Below are positions 1 to 8,179 of a DNA stretch of 37,383 nucleotides, piece after piece. A program made the position numbers and the translations under genes. The notes below the pieces were generated by a model, which ran no database searches, was not told the origin of the DNA, and saw only the letters and a program-made list of their open reading frames with translations. Source of the stretch: DATJBF01 sp035515475. GTDB lineage: Bacteria; Verrucomicrobiota; Verrucomicrobiia; Palsa-1439. Numbering within the stretch: position 1 is the stretch's first letter; each line of letters starts with the position of its first letter. The DNA lies in assembly GCA_035515475.1 (NCBI GenBank), contig DATJBF010000079.1:1-37383 (forward strand), in the 5' to 3' direction.

Positions 1-1
1 C

Positions 2-571
2 AACGGGTTGTTTCTTCTCGGTGGCGGCACGCTCGTTGTGGACAAGTTGGTCGTCACGAACGGCTGTTATGGCGTATTCGACAACTTCAGTGGAACCGTC
101 ACCGTCGGGACGCTGGTTCTCGACCCGAACGGCGACGCGGACGGCGACGGCCTGCCGAATTGGTGGGAACAAGCACACGGCCTCGACCCATTGTCTTCGA
201 TCGGGGACGACGGGGCCGATGGTGATCCGGACGGGGATGGCTACTCAAATTGGGAGGAATACGAGGCAGGTTCTGATCCGCAGAATCCCCTGTCCACACC
301 CTTGCAGATCACGCCGCAGCCACTCCAAATCACATCCATTGCCGTACAGGGCAACAGCATCGTGCTCACCTGGACGACTGCCGGTGGCTCCACCAACCAG
401 GTCCAGGTTACACCGGGCGATGCTGGCGGCGTTTACTCGACCAACGGCTTCATCAATCTCGGCCCGCAGATGATCATTCCCGGCAGCGGCCTCGCCACCA
501 CCAACTACACCGACACCGGTGGCGCGACGAACCGACCGGCTCGCTACTACCGAGTGCGGCTGGTGCCGTAG
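2..571 (+). CDS. Strand-repeat surface protein, C-terminal part (5' end outside window)
   Basis: The reading frame is already open at the first complete codon, so this is only the C-terminal ~189 residues of a larger exported protein. What remains is the end of a glycine/threonine-rich beta-strand repeat region, a calcium-loop segment with DPNGDADGDG and a second DGDPDGDG loop (thrombospondin type 3/dockerin-like), and a final ~75-residue module ending in RYYRVRLVP. The paralogue starting 10 nt downstream has the same order of parts, so the missing N-terminus probably had a signal peptide and T5SS/PEP-CTERM-associated repeats. The likely role is a secreted or surface-displayed structural or binding protein; no enzymatic motif is visible. 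The function is unknown and the assignment rests on the domain pattern alone. Confidence 0.75.
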   Translation, partial: NGLFLLGGGTLVVDKLVVTNGCYGVFDNFSGTVTVGTLVLDPNGDADGDGLPNWWEQAHGLDPLSSIGDDGADGDPDGDGYSNWEEYEAGSDPQNPLSTPLQITPQPLQITSIAVQGNSIVLTWTTAGGSTNQVQVTPGDAGGVYSTNGFINLGPQMIIPGSGLATTNYTDTGGATNRPARYYRVRLVP

Positions 572-581
572 AAAGGAAATC

Positions 582-2636
582 ATGAAACGGGATGGACTCA
601 GCATCGGCATCATCGGCCTGCTACTGCTCGGAAATTGTGTCCCATCCCGTGCGGCATTAACGACAAATTCGTGGGCCATCACGATCGGCGGAAAATGGGA
701 AACGAATGGAGATTGGTCGGTGGGAACACCGTCAATCAGTCATACCGCCGACACCATCACAAATGGTTTCCCGGCTTTCAACGGCGTGAAAGCTGTCACG
801 ATTGATCCGACCACGGTTACCAGCGCTCCCGGGTCCATGACGATCAGCAATCTCATCATTTCCGCGCCCCAGGTTCATGAAGGAATGATCACGTTTCAGG
901 GCCTCAATGAGTTGCTGGTTGAGAATACTGGATCGGCCGCGTTCACGGTTCTCGACCAGGTATTGCTGACCACCGGCAGCGTGATGTCGGTTTCCAATTC
1001 TCCAGTGATCGCACGCTTTCAATTCAACGACAACGGATATATGGAACTGGACAACGGAGCTGTGCTGACGACTACCAGTCCGTGTGTTTCTTACGTGGGT
1101 TATGATCGCGTTGCGCAACTGGCGGTCACCGGCGGTCTGTGGCAAACCGCCACCTCCTACATCGGCTACAACTCCGGCAGTCAGGGATTGTTGGAGTTCA
1201 GCGGCGGCACAGTCACGTTCCCAGATAACTCGCGCCTGTATATTGGATACAACTCGGGCGCGTCGGGGCAGTTGACGATGAGTGGAGGCACCCTGCTGGC
1301 TACCAATACGGATATCTACCTCGGCTACTTTTCCGGGTCCAGCGGTTCCATTACGCTGAGCGGCGGTCAACTGCTGGTGCCGGACAACGCGCTGGAAATC
1401 GGCTACGAGGGAGCCGGGCAACTGACGGTTGAAGGCGGTTACTTGTCGGGAGGCTACACGTCCCTTGGATTCGAGGGATCAGACGCGGCAACGCTGACCA
1501 TTTCCGGCGGTACCACCGACGTGGGAGTCCTGGACATAGCCGCCGGCAACTACAGCGCTGGCTCGGTCTGGCTCACAGGTGGTCAACTCCTCGTGTCCAA
1601 TTATGACAGCTCCACGATCATCGGCGACGCCAACTACACCTCCGGTCAAATGACCGTCTCTAACGGCTACTGGCTGACGGCCGCCGTGCAAATCGGCTAT
1701 ACCGCCTATGCCGACGGCACGCTGACGATTGCCGGTGGCACCAACCTTATCTTCGCGCCTCAAAATGGCTCGGGAACTCCCTTCATGCATGTGGGACGGG
1801 AAGGCGGCTTTGGCCATCTCTGGATCACGGGTGGTCTCCTGCTGTTCACTAACGGTACCACCACGGTCGGCGATCAGGGAGGTTACGGTCAGATCGTCGT
1901 TTCCAATGGTGAATACATCAGCAAGTTCATCTTCCTTGGTGATTCCGGCGCATCGAACTGTCTCATGAATCTGTATGGAGGCACCACCACGATTTACTCG
2001 AACCTGAACATCGGCCGATTTGACTGCCAGGCAGCCGGCATCGTGACCGTGGCGGGGGGCGCGCTTTATGTGACCAATGCCCAGCAGAACGCCACGTTGG
2101 ATGTCGAGACGGGTTCCTTCATCCTGAATTCCGGAACGGTGGCGGCCGACCGGTTCGTCATGACGAATGCGTGCGGTTCTTTCGTGCACACTGGCGGCAC
2201 ATTGATTTACAACACCGCGGTCCTCGACCCCAACGGCGACGCCGACGGCGACGGGATTCCGAACGGCTACGAACAAGCCCACGGACTCGATCCGCTCGAT
2301 CCCGCCGATGCCAGCGCCGACAACGACGGCGATGGCTTCAGCAATTTGCAGGAGTATCAAGCGGGCACGAACCCGAATGATCCGAATTCGACGCCGCTGC
2401 GCATCATGGCGATTGCGCAAGAGGGCCAAAACATCCGCGTAACGTGGGGCACATTCGCCGGCACAACCAACGGGCTCCAAGCTACGGCGGGGGGTGTTGG
2501 CGGCGCTTATAGCACCAACGGTTTTACCGACATCTTCACCGTCACCAACACGGTCGGCTCGACGACCAACTATGTCGACGTCGGCGGCGCGACCAATTTC
2601 CCGTCAAAATATTATCGCGTGCGGCTCGTGCCCTAG
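582..2636 (+). CDS. Secreted T5SS/PEP-CTERM-associated repeat protein with calcium-loop C-terminus
   Basis: 684 residues. The start at 582 is chosen because GAAAGGAA lies just upstream and a signal peptide follows directly (MKRD, then a hydrophobic stretch, then PSRA/A near residue 24); an upstream in-frame ATG at 519 would lie inside the previous gene. Residues ~173-495 hold about 13 copies of a strand-loop-strand unit of the form GY..G..G.LT.SGG, matching the T5SS/PEP-CTERM-associated repeat type, which folds as a beta-helix in known families. Residues ~549-608 carry calcium loops (DPNGDADGDG, DNDGDG). Residues ~609-684 form the terminal module ending in YYRVRLVP. There is no autotransporter barrel and no C-terminal membrane helix, so the mode of surface attachment is unclear. 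It is a close paralogue of the truncated gene upstream. The function is unknown; adhesion or an extracellular scaffold is a guess. Confidence 0.8.
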   Translation: MKRDGLSIGIIGLLLLGNCVPSRAALTTNSWAITIGGKWETNGDWSVGTPSISHTADTITNGFPAFNGVKAVTIDPTTVTSAPGSMTISNLIISAPQVHEGMITFQGLNELLVENTGSAAFTVLDQVLLTTGSVMSVSNSPVIARFQFNDNGYMELDNGAVLTTTSPCVSYVGYDRVAQLAVTGGLWQTATSYIGYNSGSQGLLEFSGGTVTFPDNSRLYIGYNSGASGQLTMSGGTLLATNTDIYLGYFSGSSGSITLSGGQLLVPDNALEIGYEGAGQLTVEGGYLSGGYTSLGFEGSDAATLTISGGTTDVGVLDIAAGNYSAGSVWLTGGQLLVSNYDSSTIIGDANYTSGQMTVSNGYWLTAAVQIGYTAYADGTLTIAGGTNLIFAPQNGSGTPFMHVGREGGFGHLWITGGLLLFTNGTTTVGDQGGYGQIVVSNGEYISKFIFLGDSGASNCLMNLYGGTTTIYSNLNIGRFDCQAAGIVTVAGGALYVTNAQQNATLDVETGSFILNSGTVAADRFVMTNACGSFVHTGGTLIYNTAVLDPNGDADGDGIPNGYEQAHGLDPLDPADASADNDGDGFSNLQEYQAGTNPNDPNSTPLRIMAIAQEGQNIRVTWGTFAGTTNGLQATAGGVGGAYSTNGFTDIFTVTNTVGSTTNYVDVGGATNFPSKYYRVRLVP

Positions 2637-2981
2637 CAGGCGGGGCGCTTTGGTCGTCCGTCGGTAGTGACGCGGTCCTCCGCCTCCGCGATGTCGTCGG
2701 GACGCGCTCCGGCGCGTCCGCGGCGGCGACGCAGCGCCTCCCTACCATGGCTCGGCGGCCGTGACCCCTCGGTCTGGCTCAGGGCGGACTTCGCACGGCC
2801 CATCCGGAGGCGGTGCTGCGATTGGAACGGCTGCCGCTGTGGCCGGGGCGGAGAACCTACCGGTGGTGTGGAAAGCTTGACTCTGGGGAGAATTTAGGCT
2901 ACGGATGGGTATATCCCCATGATGGGAAACAGGGCAATCGGGTCGCGATCACTATCTTCCTCTACAGCGGAGAGGTTTTCT
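2637..2981. other. Intergenic stretch with a GTAG/CTAC-bounded palindrome
   Basis: No credible gene is seen in these 345 bases; the short open frames on both strands are GC-driven. The left part holds the REP-like palindrome listed at 2663-2746. The right part should contain the promoter of the GH28 gene, but no convincing -35/-10 pair is visible. The ribosome binding site GGAGAGG sits near 2969-2976, just ahead of the ATG at 2982. Confidence 0.5.
2663..2746. repeat. REP/BIME-like palindromic element with GGTAG...CTACC ends
   Basis: The 84-bp segment begins with GGTAG (2663-2667) and ends with CTACC (2742-2746). Inside are nested GC-rich hairpins, the clearest being GGACGCGC (2700-2707) paired with GCGCGTCC (2712-2719) across a TCCG loop. 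CGCGG (2671-2675) can also pair with CCGCG (2686-2690). A GTAG tetranucleotide at the foot of a hairpin is the hallmark of REP sequences processed by RAYT (TnpA-REP) proteins. Other copies of the same architecture occur at 10363, 11771, 14092 and 33286. Family membership is inferred from this shared structure, not from high sequence identity. Confidence 0.45.
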
Positions 2982-5534
2982 ATGTCTATCTCACGTTTGA
3001 CGGTTCTTTGTGCCGGCTTGCTATTGCCTCTGCTGGGTGGACGGGCGGTGGCGGCCGATCCGCCGTTGCCGAGTATTCCGAGCCGGACCACCAATGCCGT
3101 CGTGAATTTCGGCGCGATCGGCAATGGAACGACCGATAACGCCGGCTCCATCAACGCCGCCATCACCGCCATCGCCAACGCCGGCGGCGGCACGGTCGTG
3201 ATTGAACCTGGCAGCACGTCGCTGACAAATTATCTGTGCGGCCCGATCACGATGAAGAGCAAGGTCAATCTGCAAATCGTCAGCAACTCTCTTGGCGCCG
3301 CGAAACTGCAGATGCTCCCCATGGGTAGTTGGCCTTCCGCGAGTACGCCGTTCATCTTCGGTAACACGCTGACCGACGTCGAGATCAGCGGCAACGGAAT
3401 CCTGGACGGCCAGGGCACCAACTGGTGGTATCCGCTGGCTGGGTCGCGGCCAAACTTCGTCCAGTTCGACAAATGTACGAAGGTGTGGGTCCGGGACGTG
3501 ACGCTGCAAAATCCGCCGACGTTCACCATCTATTTGAAGAACGGTCCCAGCGTTAGCATAACCGTCGAAGGGATCACGATCAACACGCCGTATGACTCTC
3601 ATAACACCGACGCGTTTGACATCAGCTCGACGAACATTCTCATCCGCAACTCGTTCATCAGTACCGGGGACGACGACGTCGAACTCGGAGGCAGCAGCCA
3701 GGCGGCGACGGACATCACGATTTCCAATTGCACGTTCGGCACCGGGCACGGCGTCTCGTGCGGCAGCAAAATCGGCGGCGGGGTCAACAACGTGCTCGTG
3801 AGCAACTGTTGGTGGGTCGGCACCGAGTACGGCATCAAGATGAAGTCGGACCGCGGCAGCGGCGGCTTGATTTCAAACATGAAGTACTTGGACCTCAACA
3901 TGACGAATGTAAACATCCCAATCGCCTTTTATGCGAACTACGGCGCGATCGGGTCGCCGTCCAAGTACATCCATATCTCGCCGGAAGACGTGGCGGTGAC
4001 GAACGGACCTCAGACCGTGAGCAGCTCGACTCCCCAATACCGCAATATCACCATCAGCAATCTCACGGCGGTCGGCAACAGCGGCGTTCAGGGGCCGGGT
4101 ACCCTGGCCGTGTTCATGTATGGCCTGCCCGAAATGCTCATTTCCAACGTTGCGATGTACAACGTCAACATCCTGGGACGAACCAATAATGATGGAGCCT
4201 GTTGCATCTATGACGCTCAGGCGATCCGGATCATCGACTCCAACCTTACCGCGCCGCTGACGGACACGAATGTGCTGACGCTTTACAACGCCGACGTCAC
4301 GATCACCAATACCGTCCCCATCACCGACACCAACGTCGTTCCCACCACCAACCTGATTACGATCGCGGGCTTCTCGAAACCACCCACGAACTGCGTGCTG
4401 GGATTTATCAACGGACGGTTTGCCATCGTTGAATCCACTCTGTACGGAACCGGTCCCTTTACTCTCGGCGGCAGCACCGTCACGTTTAATCCGGACTCGG
4501 TCAACTTCTCCAACACCCTGAACATCGTCTCCGCCAGCACGCTCGCGTTTACCAGCGGCAACAACGTCTACAAGGGTGTGCTCAGCAACTCCGGGCCGCT
4601 CGTGCTCAACCTGCCGGCGAGCACGGTGCTCACGTTGCAGGGGAATAGCTCCCCGTATAGCGGGGCGATGACGATTTCCAACAGCGGGACGGTGTTGGTC
4701 AACAATACGGCTGGCAGCGGCACGGGAACCGGTCCACTCACGGTACTTAGCGGCGCCACTCTCGGCGGCAACGGCGTCATCGGCGGACCCGTAACCGTCG
4801 ACGGAACCTTGGCGCCGGGCACCAGCCCCGGCACCCTGACCGTCAGCAACAATCTGGTGATCGATAGCGGGGCCGTGCTGCAGTACGAACTGGGCACCAC
4901 CAGCGACAAGACCGTTGTGAGCGGGAACCTGACTTTGGACGGGACCCTGAACGTCGCCGACGCAGGCGGCTTCACCAACACCACCTACACGCTCTTCAAG
5001 TACGGCGGGACACTCACGGATCACAGCCTGACGATGGGTACGAATCCGAACGCAAACTTCAGCTACACGATCGACACGAGCGTGGCCGGTGAGGTTGACC
5101 TCGTTGTGAGCAACGGGGTGGCGCCACCGCCCGCCGATCCATTCGTCGCGTGGCAACTCAAGTATTTCACCTGCACCAACTGCGATCGGGCACAGCCGGA
5201 CGCCGATCCTTACGGCAAAGGCATCAGCAACACCAACCAGTTCCTGGTGGGACTGGACCCGACCAATCCGGCTTCGGTGTTTCGGATTACCTCGGTTGCG
5301 ACCGATAGCAGCAACAACGTCCTCATCACGTGGGCGGCGGCCGGGTTCCGCACGAACGCCGTGCAGGCGACCAGTGGCGACGCGAACGGCAATTACGCCA
5401 CCAACTTTACGGACATCACCACATCGCCGCACATCGTCATCCTCAACAACGGAGACGTAACCACCAACTATCTCGACGTTGGCGGGGCCACCAATTCTCC
5501 GTCGCGCTACTATCGGATTCGGCTCGTGCCATAG
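2982..5534 (+). CDS. Secreted glycoside hydrolase family 28 (polygalacturonase-like) with autotransporter-type repeat and C-terminal module
   Basis: 850 residues; start chosen at 2982 because GGAGAGG precedes it and a signal peptide follows at once (MSISRL...GGRAVAA, cleavage near residue 25). Residues ~35-430 show a right-handed beta-helix of the GH28 type: a pectate-lyase-like N-terminus (NFGAIGNGTTDN) and the family's active-site blocks NTD (208-210), GDDD (229-232), GHG (255-257, His256) and GIK (Lys286). In most polygalacturonases the last block is RIK; here the arginine is replaced by glycine. GH28 enzymes hydrolyse alpha-1,4-galacturonide or related linkages, so pectin-type polymers are the probable substrate. 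Residues ~520-700 contain an autotransporter-associated strand repeat (GGNGVIGGPVTVDGTLAPGT). Residues 719-850 are the module shared with the gene at 8180, with CTNC, a degenerate calcium loop and the ending RYYRIRLVP. The exact substrate cannot be read from sequence. Confidence 0.85.
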   Translation: MSISRLTVLCAGLLLPLLGGRAVAADPPLPSIPSRTTNAVVNFGAIGNGTTDNAGSINAAITAIANAGGGTVVIEPGSTSLTNYLCGPITMKSKVNLQIVSNSLGAAKLQMLPMGSWPSASTPFIFGNTLTDVEISGNGILDGQGTNWWYPLAGSRPNFVQFDKCTKVWVRDVTLQNPPTFTIYLKNGPSVSITVEGITINTPYDSHNTDAFDISSTNILIRNSFISTGDDDVELGGSSQAATDITISNCTFGTGHGVSCGSKIGGGVNNVLVSNCWWVGTEYGIKMKSDRGSGGLISNMKYLDLNMTNVNIPIAFYANYGAIGSPSKYIHISPEDVAVTNGPQTVSSSTPQYRNITISNLTAVGNSGVQGPGTLAVFMYGLPEMLISNVAMYNVNILGRTNNDGACCIYDAQAIRIIDSNLTAPLTDTNVLTLYNADVTITNTVPITDTNVVPTTNLITIAGFSKPPTNCVLGFINGRFAIVESTLYGTGPFTLGGSTVTFNPDSVNFSNTLNIVSASTLAFTSGNNVYKGVLSNSGPLVLNLPASTVLTLQGNSSPYSGAMTISNSGTVLVNNTAGSGTGTGPLTVLSGATLGGNGVIGGPVTVDGTLAPGTSPGTLTVSNNLVIDSGAVLQYELGTTSDKTVVSGNLTLDGTLNVADAGGFTNTTYTLFKYGGTLTDHSLTMGTNPNANFSYTIDTSVAGEVDLVVSNGVAPPPADPFVAWQLKYFTCTNCDRAQPDADPYGKGISNTNQFLVGLDPTNPASVFRITSVATDSSNNVLITWAAAGFRTNAVQATSGDANGNYATNFTDITTSPHIVILNNGDVTTNYLDVGGATNSPSRYYRIRLVP

Positions 5535-5690
5535 GAAACGCGCTTGGCCGTGCGCGCGGCCCAGCAAATTGAGGGCCGGCGCGGCGGTTCGTCCCTGCTG
5601 GGCGCGCGGATACGCCTGTACCGCTTGTCGGATCAGTGGCGTCGCGGCCGGCCGCGAGGCTGCCGATAATCTGCCCGCTGGATCGCTTTT

Positions 5691-7229
5691 CTACAGGACG
5701 TAGCCTTCCTCACCGTGCTCGTTGATGTCGAGGCCTTGGGTCTCGATCTCGGGCGATGGACGCAGATCCACGACGGCCTTGACGACGTAGGCAATGATCA
5801 CCGTGCCTACGACTGCCAACGCTAGGGTGACGCCCATCGCTTTGAGCTGTTCGAGCCACAGGGTGTGGCCGACGATGTCCTTGAGATTGGTCGCCAGATT
5901 CGGATTGACCTCGGTCGTCGCCAGGATCCCGGTCAGGAAGGCGCCGAGAGTGCCGCCGACGGCGTGGACGCCGAACGTGTCCAGCGCGTCGTCGTAACCC
6001 AGTGCCGCCTTGAGTTTCACGCAAGCGAAGAACGGGACCAGACCCGCCAGGACGCCGATGATCACCGCGCCGGTCGCGTTGACGAACCCGGCGGCCGGTG
6101 TGATGACGACCAGTCCCGCCACGGCGCCGGAACAAAAGCCGAGGATGCTGGCTTTGCCCCGGCTCACCAATTCGGCGGTGGCCCACGTGGCTGACGCAAT
6201 GGCCGCCGCCAGCGTGGTGGTCATGAATGCGTTGGCGGCAATACCGTCGGCCGCCACGGCGCTGCCGGCGTTGAAACCGTACCAGCCGACCCACAGCATG
6301 CCGGTGCCGACCATGCACAGGACCATGCTATGCGGCGCCATGATTTCTTTTCCCACGCCCAACCGTTTCCCGAGAATCAAACAGAGAATCAGCGCCGACC
6401 ATCCCGACGACATGTGGACCACGGTGCCGCCGGCGAAATCGATCGCTTTGATCCCGGCTTTGGCGTTCCAGACGCCGTTCATGAAACCGTCTACGCCCCA
6501 GACCATGTGCGCCAACGGAAAATAGACGACAAACATCCACAGCAACACGAAGCTCATGATCGCCACGTATTTCATGCGCTCGGCAATCGCGCCGACTATC
6601 AGTGCCGGGGTGATGATGGCGAACATCATCTGGTACATCGCAAACACGTTGTGGCTGACCCAGGCCGCGTAATCGGGGTTGGGCGTGGAGTTCACACCCT
6701 TCAAGAACGCGAACTTCGGGCTGCCGAGAAACGGACAGCCGCTGGCAAACACAAAGCTGTAGCCCACGGCCCACCAGAGAATCGTCACCAGGCCCGCGAT
6801 ACCCAGACATTGCGCGAGCACGGAGAGCACGTTCTTCTTGCGGACCAGACCGCCGTAGAACAGTGCCAACCCCGGCAACGTCATGAACAGCACCAGGGCC
6901 GCGGACGTCATCATCCACGCGTTGTGGCCGGGGCCGGGCCCGGGCACTCGCGATGCCACGCCCGGCGTACGGCCCGCGTTGTTGACGTACGCTTCCAGGT
7001 CGGCTACGCGCTGCTCGAGCGTCGGGGCCGGCTCGGCATGGACGCTCACCGCCGAGCTGGCGATGACGGCGGTCGCGAGGCAGAATGCCAGCCGGCGCAG
7101 AATTGCCGCCGCGCATCGCAGTCGCGGTGCGGCCCACTTGGTTCGCCGGCCGTCGCGTCCGTTTGTCTTGCTCCGAGTTTGATTTGTCGGGCGTTGTCGA
7201 TTGAACGATTCAAATCCGCAAGGTTCCAT
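5691..7229 (-). CDS. amtB: Ammonium transporter (Amt/Mep/Rh family)
   Basis: 512 residues, convergent with the GH28 gene. It is a polytopic inner-membrane channel that conducts ammonia/ammonium. It carries the family signature DFAGGTVVH (264-272), whose His272 together with His422 (TFGVHAVGG) forms the twin-histidine pair of the pore, and the family's C-terminal tail (IETQGLDINEHGEEGY), which interacts with PII proteins in studied systems. Ahead of the first channel helix (~residue 105) is a ~70-residue leader with a basic region, a hydrophobic stretch (~46-64) that looks like a signal sequence, and a short coiled-coil-like segment (TLEQRVADLEAYV). The start at 7229 is supported by GGAAG nine bases upstream. 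No glnK/PII gene and no sigma-54 site are visible next to it, which is unusual because amtB is often paired with glnK. Confidence 0.93.
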   Translation of the reverse strand: MEPCGFESFNRQRPTNQTRSKTNGRDGRRTKWAAPRLRCAAAILRRLAFCLATAVIASSAVSVHAEPAPTLEQRVADLEAYVNNAGRTPGVASRVPGPGPGHNAWMMTSAALVLFMTLPGLALFYGGLVRKKNVLSVLAQCLGIAGLVTILWWAVGYSFVFASGCPFLGSPKFAFLKGVNSTPNPDYAAWVSHNVFAMYQMMFAIITPALIVGAIAERMKYVAIMSFVLLWMFVVYFPLAHMVWGVDGFMNGVWNAKAGIKAIDFAGGTVVHMSSGWSALILCLILGKRLGVGKEIMAPHSMVLCMVGTGMLWVGWYGFNAGSAVAADGIAANAFMTTTLAAAIASATWATAELVSRGKASILGFCSGAVAGLVVITPAAGFVNATGAVIIGVLAGLVPFFACVKLKAALGYDDALDTFGVHAVGGTLGAFLTGILATTEVNPNLATNLKDIVGHTLWLEQLKAMGVTLALAVVGTVIIAYVVKAVVDLRPSPEIETQGLDINEHGEEGYVL

Positions 7230-7336
7230 GACTGGGTCTTCCTTTTTGAGTTTATGTCCACAAGTAACCGACTGGTTCGAGGCATCCCCGAAATGGCGGA
7301 GGACTGGATACTACGACCGATATTGGAGGACCCGGC

Positions 7337-7711
7337 TCAACAACGCAAGAGGACACCCAACCGGGAGCCGGGAGGATCGCTGGGAAAGAACATCTGCAAC
7401 GGATAACTTCCGGCGCCGGCCAAGACGACAGCGCAAATCAAATCCGTCTCGGAGTCGGGGTGAGAACCGGTGCGGTGGCTGATTCGCTTGGAGCCCGGCC
7501 CCGATAAGGTCATGGCGAACACCTCACCGTGACCGTCGTTAAAGTCGCGATACGGGTCGCTCTTCGGTTCCGATGTGGTCGACGACGCCGGCTGAATGCT
7601 GAAACGCGCCGGGCTCGCCTGCCGCGGCAGTGGTTTCACAGGGAACTGCGGCATTCCGGCAAGGACGGTCTGGGCGACAAACATCAGGCTGAAGACAACG
7701 AAGACACGCAT
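7337..7711 (-). CDS. Small putative secreted protein, unknown
   Basis: A 124-residue reading frame upstream of the ammonium transporter on the same strand, 107 bases away. The start at 7711 is chosen because the N-terminus then reads as a good signal peptide (MRVFVVFSLMFVAQTVLAG, cleavage near residue 19). The rest is proline/serine-rich and low in recognisable structure. No Shine-Dalgarno sequence is obvious and no family is recognised. It could be a real small exported protein or a chance frame; the signal peptide is the only positive evidence. Confidence 0.35.
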   Translation of the reverse strand: MRVFVVFSLMFVAQTVLAGMPQFPVKPLPRQASPARFSIQPASSTTSEPKSDPYRDFNDGHGEVFAMTLSGPGSKRISHRTGSHPDSETDLICAVVLAGAGSYPLQMFFPSDPPGSRLGVLLRC

Positions 7712-8179
7712 GACAGAACTGTGGGCGTAGCTCACCTGATAATCCCCAAAAGTTGGGGAAGACCATGGCAAGGCATGTGCCGTTTCCTGTCGGGTTTTGC
7801 CAAGTCTCAGCCGCAGAGGCGATTAAGATTTTTCCAGGCGGAAGCTTCGAGCATGTTGCGTGTTCTTTTTGACCATGGTGGCCGAATCGCGGCAGGGCAA
7901 CTCGCGGAATGGCGCAAGTATAAGTTGACCTTTTGGGGCTAGTGCGCTTTAGTACGTGGTTTTCGAAGAGCGTTCACGTTCGACGTTCTGGATGAGATTA
8001 GGTACGGGCATACTGGGTTCTGGGGTCGCACGGCTTCTGTGGCGTGGTTGCCGTCCCGGCTTGGCAGGTCACGATAGTGTCAGGGCCTTTGCCGTATTCA
8101 CCAATATGTCGACGGTGGACGGCTGTGTAGTGTTGTCAGTGCCGGATCCAGTTTCTTCATGATTGTGAAAGGGTGACTC
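7712..8179. other. Divergent intergenic region, mostly featureless
   Basis: These 468 bases separate the small minus-strand frame from the secreted nuclease-fold gene. No gene, tRNA or strong hairpin was found. TTGACC (7925-7930), then 17 bases, then TTTAGT (7948-7953) is a weak sigma-70-like pair that could drive the plus-strand gene, but the leader would be over 200 bases. The ribosome binding site AAAGGG (8168-8173) lies six bases before the ATG at 8180. Confidence 0.35.

Noticed and set aside
3873..5567. 564-codon open frame on the minus strand antisense to the GH28 gene
   Set aside because: It is rich in Arg/Val/Gly, has no family resemblance, and lies entirely over a gene with a signal peptide and recognisable active site; a GC-driven shadow.
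5643..5656. 14-bp palindrome CGCGGCCGGCCGCG between convergent genes as a terminator
   Set aside because: It has no loop and no T-tract; a chance GC palindrome is as likely.
7230..7336. Sigma-54 promoter expected for an ammonium transporter
   Set aside because: No GG-N10-GC pattern of the TGGCAC-N5-TTGCA type on the relevant strand.
7925..7953. TTGACC-17-TTTAGT as promoter of the EEP/PKD gene
   Set aside because: Weak -10 and a leader of more than 200 bases; kept only as a remark.
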